Part shown: one piece after another, positions 47,221-59,169 of the stretch
How the letters are laid out: the number at the start of each line of letters is the position of its first letter
How positions within the stretch are numbered: the stretch's first letter is position 1
NCBI RefSeq assembly: GCF_963082655.1
Contig: NC_081553.1
Span: 39,233,945-39,297,944, forward strand
Source of the DNA: Stomoxys calcitrans
Lineage: Eukaryota; Arthropoda; Insecta; Diptera; Muscidae
Reading direction: 5' to 3'
DNA length: 64,000 bases
Made by a program: the position numbers and the translations under genes
Notes under the pieces: model-generated
What the model was told of the DNA's origin: nothing
Databases searched by the model: none
The model's input: the letters and a program-made list of their open reading frames with translations, nothing else

Positions 47221-48800
47221 AACAAGTAAGAGCTAACTTAGTTCGGCCAGGCCGAATCTTATGTACCCTCCACCATGTGGGTAGCACTTGTCGAGTTCAT
47301 TGCGCGGTATCTCTTTTTAGGCAAACAAAAAATAATGGATTAGAATCGCTATGCTATTGGAGATATATCAAGTTATAGTCCGATTCGTGCCATAAGTGAA
47401 TTGAATGTTAAAGACCATACCAGAAGTCATTGGGTTATATTTCAGTCCTTTCGGTTAAGAATTGCGCCTGGTAGGGGCTCAAGAAGCATAATCGGGAGAT
47501 CGGTTTAAGTGGGAGCTCTATGAGGCCATAGATGGATTAAAACCAAATTAGACACGTATGTTGAAGGTCATGGCAGAAGTCGTTGTACCAAATTCCAGCT
47601 AAATCGGATAAGAATTGCGCCCTCTAGAGGCTCAGGAAGTAATGATCCCAGACAGGTTTATATGACGGCTACATCAGGTTATGTACCGATTTAATGCATA
47701 TTTATCCCAGTTGTTGGAAATCATAACGAAATACTCCATGCTAAATTTCAGCTACATCGGATAAGAATTAAATCCTTTAGTAGGTCAAGAAGTCAAGATC
47801 CCAGATCGGTTTATATGGCAGCTATATCAGGTTATGGACCAATTTTAACCATACTTAGCACAGCTGTTGGAAGTCATAACAAAACACTTTATGCTAAACT
47901 TCAGCCAAATCGGATGAGAATTGCCCCCTCTAGTAGCTCAAGAAATCAAGACCCAAGATCGGTTTATATGGCAGCTATATCAGGTTATGATTTGAACCGT
48001 ACTCAGCACAGTGATACCAAAACACCACGTGCAAAATTTCAGCCACATCGGATAAGAACGCCCTCTATTGGGTCAAGAAGTGAAGATGCAAGATCGGTAT
48101 ATATGACAACTATATCTGGTTATTTTAGAGCGCCCATTAAGTCGATTACTGGCTTAGGTGGATGTGCATGGTGGCATGGGGCGGATTAATATCTGCATCC
48201 TCTTTTCAACCTAACCTAACCATATCTGGTTATGAACCGATTTCAACCATACTTAGCATCGTTGTTGGAAGTCATATAAGAAACACTTCATGCCAAACTT
48301 CAGCCAAATCGAATAAAATTGCACCTTCTAGTAGCCCAAGAAATCAAGACCCAAGATCGTTTTATACAGCAGCTATATCAGGTTATAAACCGATTTGAAC
48401 CGATTTAGCATAGTTGTTGGAAGACATTAAAAAACACTACATGCGAAATTTCAGCCAAATCGTATAAGAATTGCGCCCTCTAGATGCTCAAGAAGTCAAG
48501 ACCCCAGATCGGTTTATATGGCAGCTATATCAAAACATGGACCTATTTGACCCATTTACAATCCCAACCAACCCATACCATTAAGAAATATTTGTGCAAA
48601 ATTTCAAGCGCCTAGCTTTACTTCTTCGAAAGTTAGCGTGCTTTCGACAGACGGACGGATGGACGGATATGGCCTGATCGGCTTAAACTGTCATGGCGAT
48701 CAAAAATATATATACTATTTGGGGTCTTAAACGCATATCTCGAGGTGTTCCAATCGGAATGACGAAATAAGTATACCCCCATCCGTTGGTGGAGGGTATA
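47221..48800 (-). mobile_element. Mini-me-like element, type A, with a 98-bp insertion
   Basis: Minus strand: 5' tip TATACCCTCCACCAACGGATGG at 48800, head with only a minimal GTCY run (48648-48668), about nine monomers, tip with TACCCTCCACC complement, hairpin TTCGGCCTGGCCGAA and CTTACTTGTT at 47221. The insertion at 48124-48221 interrupts a monomer. Confidence 0.82.
48124..48221 (-). mobile_element. 98-bp retroposon-like insertion with target duplication
   Basis: On the minus strand it starts GGTTAGGTTAGGTTGAAAAG and ends GGGCGCTCTAAA. It is flanked by the 12-bp duplication ATATCTGGTTAT (48112-48123 and 48222-48233), which belongs to the interrupted type A monomer. A second copy is at 37460-37559. 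It has no A or B box that I can recognise and no coding capacity. It could be the 3' end of an unrecognised LINE or a minimal SINE. Confidence 0.8.
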
Positions 48801-48827
48801 AAAACGTGTGCAAGTTTTTAATATTTT

Positions 48828-51413
48828 TATACCCACCACCATAGGATGGGGGTATACTAAACTAATCTGTTTATAACACTTCGGAATATTGATCTAGGAT
48901 CCCATTAAGTATATATATTTTTGATCGTCTAGACTTTCTGATTCTAGCCATGTCCGTCCATCCGTCCGTTCATCCATCCGTCCGTCCATCCATACGTCCG
49001 TCCATCCATCCGTCTGTCCGTCCATTCGTCCGTCCATCCATCCGTCTGTCCATCCGTCCGTCCATCCGTCCGTCCATCCGTCCGTCCATCCGTCCGTCCA
49101 TCCGTCCGTCCATCCGTCCGTCCATCCGTCTGTCCGTCCGTCCATCCGTCTGTCCATCCGTCCGTTCATCCGTCCGTCCGTCCATCCGTCCGTCCATCCG
49201 TCCGTCCATCCATCCGTCCATCCGTCCGTCCATCCGTCCGTCCGTCCGTCCATCCGTCCGTCCATCCGTCCGTCCATCCGTCCATCCGTCCGTCCATCCA
49301 TCCGTCCGTCCATCCATCCGTCCGTCCATCCGTCCGTCCATCCGTCCGTCCATCCGTCCGTCCATCCGTCCGTCCATCCGTCCGTCCATCCGTCCGTCCA
49401 TCCGTCCGTCCATCCGTCCGTCCATCCGTCCGTCCATCCGTCCGTCCATCCGTCCGTCCATCCGTCCGTCCATCCGTCCATCCGTCCGTCCATCCGTCCG
49501 TCCATCCGTCCGTCCATCCGTCCGTCCATCCGTCCGTCCATCCGTCCGTCCATCCGTCCGTCCATCCGTCCGTCCATCCGTCCGTCCATCCGTCCGTCCA
49601 TCCGTCCGTCCATCCGTCCGTCCATCCGTCCGTCCATCCGTCCGTCCATCCGTCCGTCCATCCGTCCGTCCATCCGTCCGTCCATCCGTCCGTCCATCCG
49701 TCCGTCCATCCGTCCGTCCATCCGTCCGTCCATCCGTCCGTCCATCCGTCCGTCCATCCGTCCGTCCATCCGTCCGTCCATCCGTCCGTCCATCCGTCCG
49801 TCCATCCGTCCGTCCATCCGTCCGTCCATCCGTCCGTCCATCCGTCCGTCCATCCGTCCGTCCATCCGTCCGTCCATCCGTCCGTCCATCCGTCCGTCCA
49901 TCCGTCCGTCCATCCGTCCATCCGTCCATCCGTCCATCCGTCCGTCCATCCGTCCATCCGTCCGTCCATCCGTCCATCCGTCCGTCCATCCGTCCGTCCA
50001 TCCGTCCGTCCATCCGTCCGTCCATCCGTCCGTCCATCCGTCCGTCCATCCGTCCGTCCATCCGTCCGTCCATCCGTCCGTCCATCCGTCCGTCCATCCG
50101 TCCGTCCATCCGTCCGTCCATCCGTCCGTCCATCCGTCCGTCCATCCGTCCGTCCATCCGTCCGTCCGTCCATCCGTCCGTCCATCCGTCCGTCCATCCG
50201 TCCGTCCATCCGTCCGTCCATCCGTCCGTCCATCCGTCCGTCCATCCGTCCGTCCATCCGTCCGTCCATCCGTCCGTCCATCCGTCCGTCCATCCGTCCG
50301 TCCATCCGTCCGTCCATCCGTCCGTCCATCCGTCCGTCCATCCGTCCGTCCATCCGTCCGTCCATCCGTCCGTCCATCCGTCCGTCCATCCGTCCGTCCA
50401 TCCGTCCGTCCATCCGTCCGTCCATCCGTCCGTCCATCCGTCCGTCCATCCGTCCGTCCATCCGTCCGTCCATCCGTCCGTCCATCCGTCCGTCCATCCG
50501 TCCGTCCGTCCGTCCATCCGTCCGTCCATCCGTACGTCCATCCGTCCGTCCATCCGTCCGTCCATCCATCCGTCCGTCCATCCGTCCGTCCGTCCGTCCA
50601 TCCATCCGTCCGTCCGTCCGTCCGTCCATCCGTCCATCCGTCCGTCCATCCGTACGTCCATCCGTCCGTCCATCCGTCCGTCCATCCATCCGTCCGTCCA
50701 TCCGTCCGTCCGTCCGTCCATCCATCCGTCCGTCCATCCGTCCGTCCGTCCATCCGTCCATCCGTCCTTCCGTCCATCCGTCCGTCCATCCGTCCGTCCG
50801 TCAATCCGATAAAAAAGGCATTTATGGACGTTAGACTCTTTATCGTCCGATCGGTCTATATAGCAGCTACATCAAATATGGTCCGATTTGGCCCGTTCAA
50901 GAAATTAAACAGCGCGCATCAAAAATACATATATGTGCCAAATTTCAGCGCAATATCTCAATTTTTGAAGGCTGTAGAGTGATTACAATAGATGGATGGA
51001 CGGACGGTCAGACGGACAGACACACGGTTGAAATATTAAGCCTCTAGAGGGTGAAATTCTAATCCGATTTGACAGACATTTTGTACAATGGCTTCTCCCA
51101 TGCGTGTTCAGTATGATATGAATCGATCTATGGCTTGACACAGCTCCCATATAAACCTTTCTCCCGATTTTGCTTCTTGAGCCCCTACTAGGCTCATTCT
51201 TATCCGAATGCACCGAAATATTATACAATGCCTTCTACAGTGTTCAGCATTCAATCCATTTTTGGTCCGAATCGGATTTTAATTTAATAAAGCTCGAATA
51301 GCATAACAGTTCTTATTCATTATTCTTTGTTTGCCTAAAAAGAGGCACCACGCAAAGTACTCGATAAACGTGATCCATGGTGGAGGGTATATAAGATTCA
51401 GCCCGGCCGAACT
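48828..51413 (+). mobile_element. Rearranged mini-me-like composite carrying a giant GTCY array
   Basis: A 5' head (TATACCCACCACCATAGGATGG, TATATATATTTTTGATCG core) leads straight into the GTCY array (48950-50805). After it come a short reversed type-B-like piece (50810-51020, itself with a GGACGGAC run), then plus-strand type A sequence (51025-51413) ending in CCATGGTGGAGGGTATATAA and the hairpin TTCAGCCCGGCCGAA. The CTTGTTT tail is replaced by SINE sequence. Confidence 0.72.
48950..50805 (+). repeat. Giant GTCY minisatellite (about 1.86 kb)
   Basis: Tetranucleotides GTCC, ATCC and rare GTCT, GTTC or GTAC words, organised mostly as a 12-bp unit (TCCGTCCGTCCA in circular order), with phase slips where an 8-bp or 16-bp unit intervenes. 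The outer 250 bp on each side are irregular; the core from about 49320 to 50500 is highly regular. Four frames are open for more than 500 codons because the unit has no stop codon on either strand. These are not genes. Confidence 0.95.
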
Positions 51414-51416
51414 CCT

Positions 51417-51675
51417 ATGAAGCTAAACGTGTTCGAATCCTGGCGAGAACATCGAACAAAGCGGTGTTTATCCCCTCTTAATGTTGGCGACATTTGCGAG
51501 GTCCAATGCCATGCAGGTCATTTAAAAAATGTTCCCCAAAGAGGTGTCGCACTGCGGGACGCCATTCGGGCTCGGCTATATAAAAAAGCCCCTTATCATT
51601 GAGTTTAAACTTGAGTCGGAGAGCACTCATTGATGTGTGAGAATTTGCCCCTTCTCGGTTCCTGGTGGTAATGTT
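51417..51675 (+). mobile_element. tRNA-derived SINE, head-truncated copy
   Basis: Starts just before the B-box region (GTTCGAATCCTGGCGAG), then the family body (AAAGAGGTGTCGCACTGCGG, CCCCTTATCATTGAG, CACTCATTGATGTGTGAGAA) and a 3' part ending in GTAATGTTC. The A-box end is missing and it abuts the mini-me hairpin. Confidence 0.8.
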
Positions 51676-52470
51676 CTACCTTAGGGTAAGGATGGCACCT
51701 TAGATATTTCGACCCAAATATGGCTTTAAATTCGTGCTGAACTTCCAAATCCCTTTAATTTGAGGCCCATATTGCCATGGCCGGTAAATATGAATCGTTT
51801 GGAGAGTGTTTTGGGGCTGTGGCAGCCACCGGCACTATTTACTGAAAATATATATCAAATTCGTATGTTTATTCCCAACGGAAATGAAGTTCAGTCTATG
51901 GGGTGGTTAAAGGTGTACCCCAAAACACTTGGCTCCAAAATTGGATATCAAATTTGTTTTATACTCTCAAATTCCTTTCATTTGAGTGCCATATTGTCAT
52001 AATGGGTCAAATGTCAAATGAAGTTCAGTCTATTTGACGTATTATTAGGGGGAAAAGCGCCACCTAGACTTGAACGTAAATTGTAATGTCTTATTCGTAA
52101 TCTGCTCCCTAATACCTTTGATTTGAGTCCCATATAGCCATGGTCGGCTTATATGCCCATTTGGGGATATTTTGGGGTGGGCGACCTCCCATTACTTGGA
52201 CCTAATGTTTTATGCCATATTTGTAATCTACTGCCTAATACTCTTCATTTGAGTCCCATATTGACTTGAACTTCGAATATATATGTATAGAGGAGTTTCA
52301 GGGTTGGGGGTAGGTGGCCCCGCTGGGTACTTAAATATTTTTAATACCATATTCGTATTCTGATCTCCACAACCTTTCATTTGATACCCTTATTGTTTCC
52401 ATCAGACCCCTTTCGGATATGGGTGATGTTTTTGCGGTAAAGGAGTGGGTCCGCCTCCACCAGATATCTA
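51676..52470 (+). repeat. Family C repeat, copy 2, left part
   Basis: Units with a CCTTTCATTTGA-type motif and ATATTG[C/T]CAT recur at about 51755, 51976, 52112, 52243 and 52375. It is interrupted at 52470 by a full-length mini-me and continues at 53963. Confidence 0.7.
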
Positions 52471-53962
52471 ACAAGTAAAAGCGTGCTAAGTTCGGCCGGG
52501 CCGAATCTTATATACCCTCCACCATGGATCGCATTTGTCGAGTTATTTTCCCGGCATCTCTTCTTAGGCAAAAAAGGATATAAGAAAAGAGTTGTTTTGC
52601 TATTAAAACGATATCAAGATATGGTCGGACCACAATTAAATTATATGTTGGAGACCTGTGTAAAATTTCCGCCAATTCGTATAAGAATTGCGCCCTTTGG
52701 GGCTCACGAAGTAAAATAGAGAGAACGATTTATATGGGATCTGTATCGGGCTATAGACCGATTCAGACCATAATAAACACGTTTGTTGATGGTCATAAGA
52801 GGATCCATCGTACAAAATTTCAGGCATATCGGATAATAATTGCGACCTCTAGGGGTCAAGAAGTGAAGATCCCAGATCGGTTTATATGGCAGCTATATCA
52901 GGTTATGAACCGATTTGAACCTTATTTGACACAGTTGTTAAAAGTAAAAATAAAATACGTCATGCAAAATTTCAGCCAAATCGGATAGGAATTGCGCCCT
53001 CTAGTAGCTCAAGAAGTCAAATCCCCAGATCTGTTTATATGACAGCTATATCATGTTATGAACCGATTTCAACCATACTTGGCACAGTTGTTGGATATCA
53101 TAACGAAATACTTCGTGCAAAAATTCATTCAAATCGGATAAGAATTGTGCCCTCTAGAGGCTCAAGAACTCAAGACCCAAGATCGGTTTATATGGCAGCT
53201 ATATCAGGTTATGAACCGAATTGAAGCATACTTGGCACAGTTGTTGGGTATCATAACAAAACACGTCGTGCGAAATTCCATTCTAATCGGATAAGAATTG
53301 CGCCCTCTAGAGGCTCAAGAAGTCAAGACCCAAGATCGGTTTATATGGCAGCTATATAAGGTTATGGACCGATTTGAACCATACTTGGCACAGTTGTTGG
53401 ATATCATAACAAAACACGTCGTGCAAAATTTCATTCTGGTCGGATAAGAATTGCGCACTCTAGAGGCTCAAGAAATCAAGAGCCAAGATCGGTTTATATG
53501 GCAGCTATATCAGGTTATGGACCGATTTGAACTATACTTGGCACAGTTGTTGGATATCATAACGAAACACGTCGTGCAAAATTTCATTCCAATCGGATAA
53601 GAATTGCGCACTCTAGAGGCTCAAGAAGTCAAGACCCAAGATCGGTTTATATGGCAGCTATATCAAAACATGGACCGATATGGCCCATTTACAATACCAA
53701 CCGACCTACACTTATAAGAAGTATTTGTGCAAAATTTCAAGCGGCTAGCTTTACTCCTTCGGAAGTTAGCGTGCTTTCGACAGACAGACGGACGGACGGA
53801 CGGACGGACGGACGGACAGACGGACGGACATGGCTAGATCGACATAAAATGTCGCGACGATCAAGAATATATATACTTTATGGGGTCTCAGACGAATATT
53901 TCGAGTAGTTACAAACAGAATGACGAAATTAGTATACCCCCCATCTTATGGTGGAGGGTATA
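52471..53962 (-). mobile_element. Full-length mini-me-like element, type A
   Basis: Minus strand: TATACCCTCCACCATAAGATGG at 53962, TA run, GTCY run (53780-53830), about seven monomers, subterminal repeat, hairpin TTCGGCCCGGCCGAA, AGCACGCTTTTACTTGT at 52471. Length 1492 bp. It splits a family C copy. Confidence 0.88.
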
Positions 53963-55015
53963 AAAATTATATAGCCTATGTTTCCTTCCAGACAAACGTA
54001 CACATTCTATGAAAATTTTAAGAAAATCGGTTCAGATATGTATCATATGGTCATAATGGGTCTAATGACGTTTTTGAGAGGTGGCATGACCCCCTATACT
54101 TCGATCTGATTTTGTATGCCAGATTCGAAATCTACACCCGAATACCTTTCATTTGAGCCCCATATTGAAATGAACGTCCAATTGGGGCAGTTTTAGGGTT
54201 GGGACGGCCCAATGGGTACTTAAACTCAAATTTTAATACCATATTCGTATTCTACTCTTCAATACCTTTCATTTGATATCTATATTGTCCCGATCGGTCC
54301 ACTTTTGATTTTGGGTTGTGTTTTTGGCATAAGGGGGAGGGCCCGTTCCCCTTTCGATACACAATATGCGAACATTTCGAGAAAATCGGTTCTGCCGTTT
54401 TTCAGTCTATACGGAACAAACAAACCGAATCCCATAGATCCGTGATTGGCTAGTGAGTCCATTTTGGGCAGTTTTGTGGAATTGGGTTGACCCTCTATAA
54501 TTCGACATGAATTTATATGCCAGATTCGTTATGTACTCCCGCATACTAGTCATTTGAAACCCAAATTGTCCTAATCGGTCGACTTTTGATTTTGGGTGGT
54601 GTTTTTGGGGGTAAAGGTGGAGGGTCCGCCCCCTTCCCTTATCAAAAAATTATAAAGCCTACTTCCTGACCATATTCGTAATCTACTCCCGAATACCTTT
54701 GATTTGAGTACCATATTTTCATGATCGTCAAATAAACCTATTTTAAGGGGGGTTTTAGGGCTGGAGCGGCCCCCCAGGTACTTGGACCCAACTTTTATTG
54801 TGAAATTCGTACTCTACTCTTGAATTCCTTTCATTTGAATCCCATATTGTCCTGATCGGTCCACTTTTATTTTTGGTAAAACTTTTGGGGTAAGGGGGAG
54901 GGTCCGCCCCACTCCAGATATCAAAAAATTATACAGCCTATGTTTCCTTCCCGACCAACCTACACAATCTGTGAAAATTTCAAGGTAATCGGTTGAGCCG
55001 CTTTTGATATGTTAC
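53963..55015 (+). repeat. Family C repeat, copy 2, right part
   Basis: Continues from 52470: AAAATTATATAGCCTATGTT, then units at about 54146, 54266, 54550, 54690 and 54830 with GGTCCACTTTTGATTTTGGG and AAGGGGGAGGGTCCGCCCC. It ends with AATCGGTTGAGCCGCTTTTG near 55010. An internal AATCGGTTCTGCCGTTTTTC and ACGGAACAAACAAACC near 54385-54427 looks like an older element end. Confidence 0.68.
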
Positions 55016-55937
55016 CTTGTTTTCGAAACTGACTTCATCATGCATTTGAGTTTTATTACTTTTCATTAAAACAACCAAAAAACTGAATAAACTCCCGGCA
55101 CAAAACACAGTTCACTACATACTGCATAATAATGTTTAAAACAATAAGTTGAATACTTGTAATAACATAATACGCCGCATGTCATAAAATATGCATTAGT
55201 GATAGCCTTCGTAATCACTTGCATGACATAACATTCACAAAACTTTTACCCAAAATAAGTCTCCACCCTCTTCAATACCCTAGAAACATCAGCCAAAAAT
55301 CACCATCTCTTTCATAGGCAATGCCCGAAAATAAATTCGTTTTACTTCCGTTTTAATGATGTCCACTTAGTTGTGTTTCTGTGGAATTTTTGTGAATAAA
55401 CACAAAAAATAAATGTCAGCATTTACAACTTTAATTAAAATACATTCCTCATATTTGGCCATCATGTTAGGGCGACATGGCATAGGATTGCATTACGCCA
55501 AGTTAACAATAACTTGGCCAAAAAGCCCACTCACTGTGTGAGCAGGACATGACAATGTCCACAGAGAACGGAACGCAGCAACTTGGAATACATGAATCAG
55601 CCTAGAGACCATCAGAGCAACAAAACAATCAGCCAAGCAAACTAACGGCAGAACGACTAAAACAATGAACAAATGGACAATTGCAACGACAGCAATAATA
55701 TCAAATTGCTTGACATTTTTGTTTATTAATACAAAAACGAAATTTAATAAATACTATATTAAAACGTGCATATTAAATAATTGAACACATCGCGCCATAC
55801 CCACATAATTTCATATCATTCCATAGAGAAGGACAATAAAGCCTGTGAAACATTTATATTTGCATAAAGAGCTGGAACTGTGGTTGTTTAAACAGAATGG
55901 GGTAATTTTTTTAAAAGGGCCTTTGGAAAAATTATTT
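55016..55937. other. Unannotated AT-rich stretch
   Basis: No gene or repeat recognised. Confidence 0.5.
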
Positions 55938-58256
55938 ATACCCTACACCAGGGTATTATAAGTTAGTCAATTAGTTTGTAACACCGAAAAGGAAGAGAGA
56001 TAGATCCATTGATAAGTATACCGATCGACTCAGAATCACTTTCTGATTCCATTTAGCTATGTCCGTCTGTCTGTCTGTCCGTCCGTCCGTCTGTCCATGT
56101 TAATTTGGGTACAAAGTACAGGTCGCAGTTTTCATCCGATCGTCTTCAAATTTGGTACAGGCATGTTTTTCGGCCTAGAGACGAAGCCTATTGAAATTGG
56201 AAAAAATCGGTTCAGATTTGGATATAGCTCCCATATATGTGTTCTTCCGATTTTCAGTAATAATGCAATAAAATGGTCATTTGTCAATCGATTCTCTCGA
56301 AATTTGACAGGAATGATTTTCTTATGATTCCCGACATTCCAAGTGAATTTCATAGAAATCGGTTCAGATTTGAATATAGCTTCCATATATATGATCGTCC
56401 GATTTGCAGTAATAATGCAATAAAATGGTCATTTGTTAACCGATTCTTTTGAAATTTGTTAGGAAGGAATTTTCCCTTGGCTCTCGACATTACTGTTGAA
56501 ATTTAAGGAAATCGGTTCAGACCCAGATATAGCTCTCATATATATATATATATCGCCCGATTTTTACTCCTAGAGCCACTGCAAGCAAATTTATTAATCA
56601 ATCTTGCCAAAATATTGCGCAACGCTTTCCTCAATGACTACCACAATATACATAGAGTTTGGTCAAAATCGGTTAAGATTTGGATATAACTCTCATATAT
56701 ACGTTCGCCCGATTTGCAGTAATAATGAAATAAAATGGTCATTTGTTAACCGATTCTTTTGAAATTTGATAGGAAGGATTTTCCCTTGCCTCTCGACATT
56801 ACTGGTGAAATTTATGGAAATCGGTTCAGATTTAGATATAGCTCTCATATATATATATCGCCTGATTTTTATTCCTAGAGCAACTGCAAGGACATTTATT
56901 GATCAATCTTGCCAAAATATTGCGCAACGCTTTCCTCAATGACTATCACAATAAACATAGAGTTTGGTCAAAATCGCTTCAGATTTAGATACAGCTCCCA
57001 TATATATGTTCGTCCGATATGCAGTAATAATGCAATAAAATGGTCATTTGTTAACCGATTCTTTTGAAATTTGGCAGGAAGGATTTCCTTATGACTTCCG
57101 ACATTACAGGTGAATTTCATAGAAATCAGTTCAGATTTGAATATAGCTTCCATATATATGATCGTCCGATTTGCAGTAATAATGCAATAAAATGGTCATT
57201 TGTTAACCGATTCTTTTGAAATTTGTTAGGAAGGATTTTCCCTTGCCTCTCGACATTACTGGTGAAATTTATGGAAATCGGTTCAGATTTAGATATAGCT
57301 CTCATATATATATATCGCCTGATTTTTTTTCCTAGAGCAACTGCAAGCACATTTATTGATCAATCTTGCCAAAATATTGCGCAACGCTTTCCTCAATGAC
57401 TACCACAATAAACATAAAGTTTGGTCAAAATCGGTTCAGATTTAGATATAGCTCCCATATATATGTTCGTCCGATTTGCAGTAATATTGCATTAAAATGG
57501 TCTTTTGTTTACCGATTCTCTCGAAATTCGGCAGGAGGGATTTTCTCTTGACTCTCAATATTACTGGTGATCGGTTCAGATTTAGATGTAGCTCTCATAT
57601 ATATATATGTCGCCCGATTTTAACTTCTAGAGTCACTGCAAGCGCATTTATTGATACATCTTGCCAAAACTTTGCACAACGCTTTCCTTGACGACTGTCA
57701 CAGTATCTGAGGAGTTTGCTCGAAGTCAGTTCAGATTTAGGTATAGCTCCCATATATACGTTCGTCCGATTTTGACAAATATTGCAAAAAAGTGCTCATT
57801 TTTTAACCAATTCTCTCAAAATTTGGCAGGAAGAATATTCTTATGACTCTCGATACTACTGGCGAATTTCATAGAAATCGGCTCAGATTTAGAAATAGCT
57901 CTCATATATGTATTTCGCCAGATTTTCGCCCTAAGAGCCACTGCAAACGCATTGTTAGACCAATCTTGCCAAAAGTTTGCACCACGCTTTCCTCGACGAC
58001 TACTACATTATCTGAGAAGTTTGCTTAAAATCGGTTAAGAATAAGATATAGCTCCCATATATACGTTCGTCAGATTTTGGGTAATTTGCTATAATATTGC
58101 CATTTGTCTAACGTAGTTATTACAATCTGAACATATTTGCTCGCCGAGGTCCATCAAAATAGGTTTAGAATTGGATAAATCTCCCACATTGTACTTATGG
58201 GGTAGGTGTAAGGTATTATACAGTCGGCACCGCCCGACTTTTGCCCTACCTTAATG
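55938..58256 (+). mobile_element. Family D mini-me-related element, full length
   Basis: 5' end TATACCCTACACCAGGGTAT with its own hairpin, core CCATTTAGCTATG, a short GTCY run (56060-56098), then about thirteen tandem monomers of roughly 150 bp sharing AATCGGTTCAGATTTAGATA and TAGCTCCCATATATATG. The 3' end has GGTATTATACAGTCGGCACC and GCCCGACTTTTGCCCTACC. Translated in the right frame the monomers read YMRAISKSEPI and KFQKNRLTNDHFIALLL, recognisably related to types A and B. Confidence 0.78.
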
Positions 58257-59079
58257 GTTTTATATACTGAAGAGTAGTACTGGTAATCCAATGGCACTGG
58301 TACTGATAATCCCATGGCAGCCGGTTGTACGCACCGTATTGAAACGATGGAATCCTACATCCATTTGCAAGGTCTGCCGCCTTAGTGTACATGTTCGACC
58401 TTTTTTCGTCATGGGAGAGAGAGAGGCACATCCCGGAGTGCCCGGAGTGGGATAAAAAAGAACTTGCCAGAACCGCCTCCATCATAGGTCGGTGTCGGTG
58501 AGGTGTAATCTGTGCATGGAGTGGGTACAATTCCGATCTTGCTCTGGCCTTACGAGAGTATAGTCATACTGATAATGTTGCAAGGTGCTGTGCGAACATA
58601 GAGAGCAGTGGGTCACAAGCGTCGTCGTCTTCGCCGTCGCCTTCTGCGTCCTCGCCGTCGTACTATGTGACACCCCCATATATCCTTCTTGTCCATAGTG
58701 CTGATCGGATCATATTTGAATCTAACTGCCAATTTCCCGACTTACGGTCTCTCATCCATAAATGGTTTACTTATTAGCCGATTTCGCTGAATTTTGGAAG
58801 AGTATGTATTGTAAGATAATTGCCTTTGCATTTAGCCCTTTTTTTGGAATCCATCACTGTATTAATCCGTTGTGATTGTTGGTATAGAAGGATAATACGG
58901 GAAAACCCAATGCCAATACTGATGATATGTCCACTGTAATAAACCAATATCATCACCACCGCATTCCCCTACACACAAGCTGTTAAACGAGGTTTTTCTC
59001 ATCAGGCAACAGAAATATTTGAAAGAGTGCACTGGTGAGAACACTGATAACAGTTTGCTGTATCCCTTGTATCTATTTC
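58257..59079. other. Unclassified sequence with a type-B-like patch
   Basis: 58257-58676 has GCAAGGTCTGCCGCCTTAG, CCGGAGTGCCCGGAGTG and a GTCGTCGTCTTCGCCGTCGCC run. The minus-strand open frame at 58246-58530 has no domain I know. 58690-58800 is a degraded type B monomer (GATCGGATCATATTTG, TTAGCCGATTTCGCTGA). The rest up to 59079 shows nothing recognisable. Confidence 0.4.
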
Positions 59080-59134
59080 AAATCTCAGAATCACTTTCTG
59101 ATTCGATTTAGCTACGTCCGTATGTCTGTCCGTC

Positions 59135-59169
<35 letters not shown>

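Noticed and set aside
48205..48221. Telomere-like TTAGG repeats
   Set aside because: Only two or three units, inside a dispersed 98-bp insert. Higher Diptera lack TTAGG telomeres.
48894..50812. Very long open frames (over 500 codons on both strands) with Pro-Ser-Val and Thr-Asp-Gly repeats
   Set aside because: They translate a stop-free tetranucleotide array in several frames at once. There is no start context, domain or codon signature.
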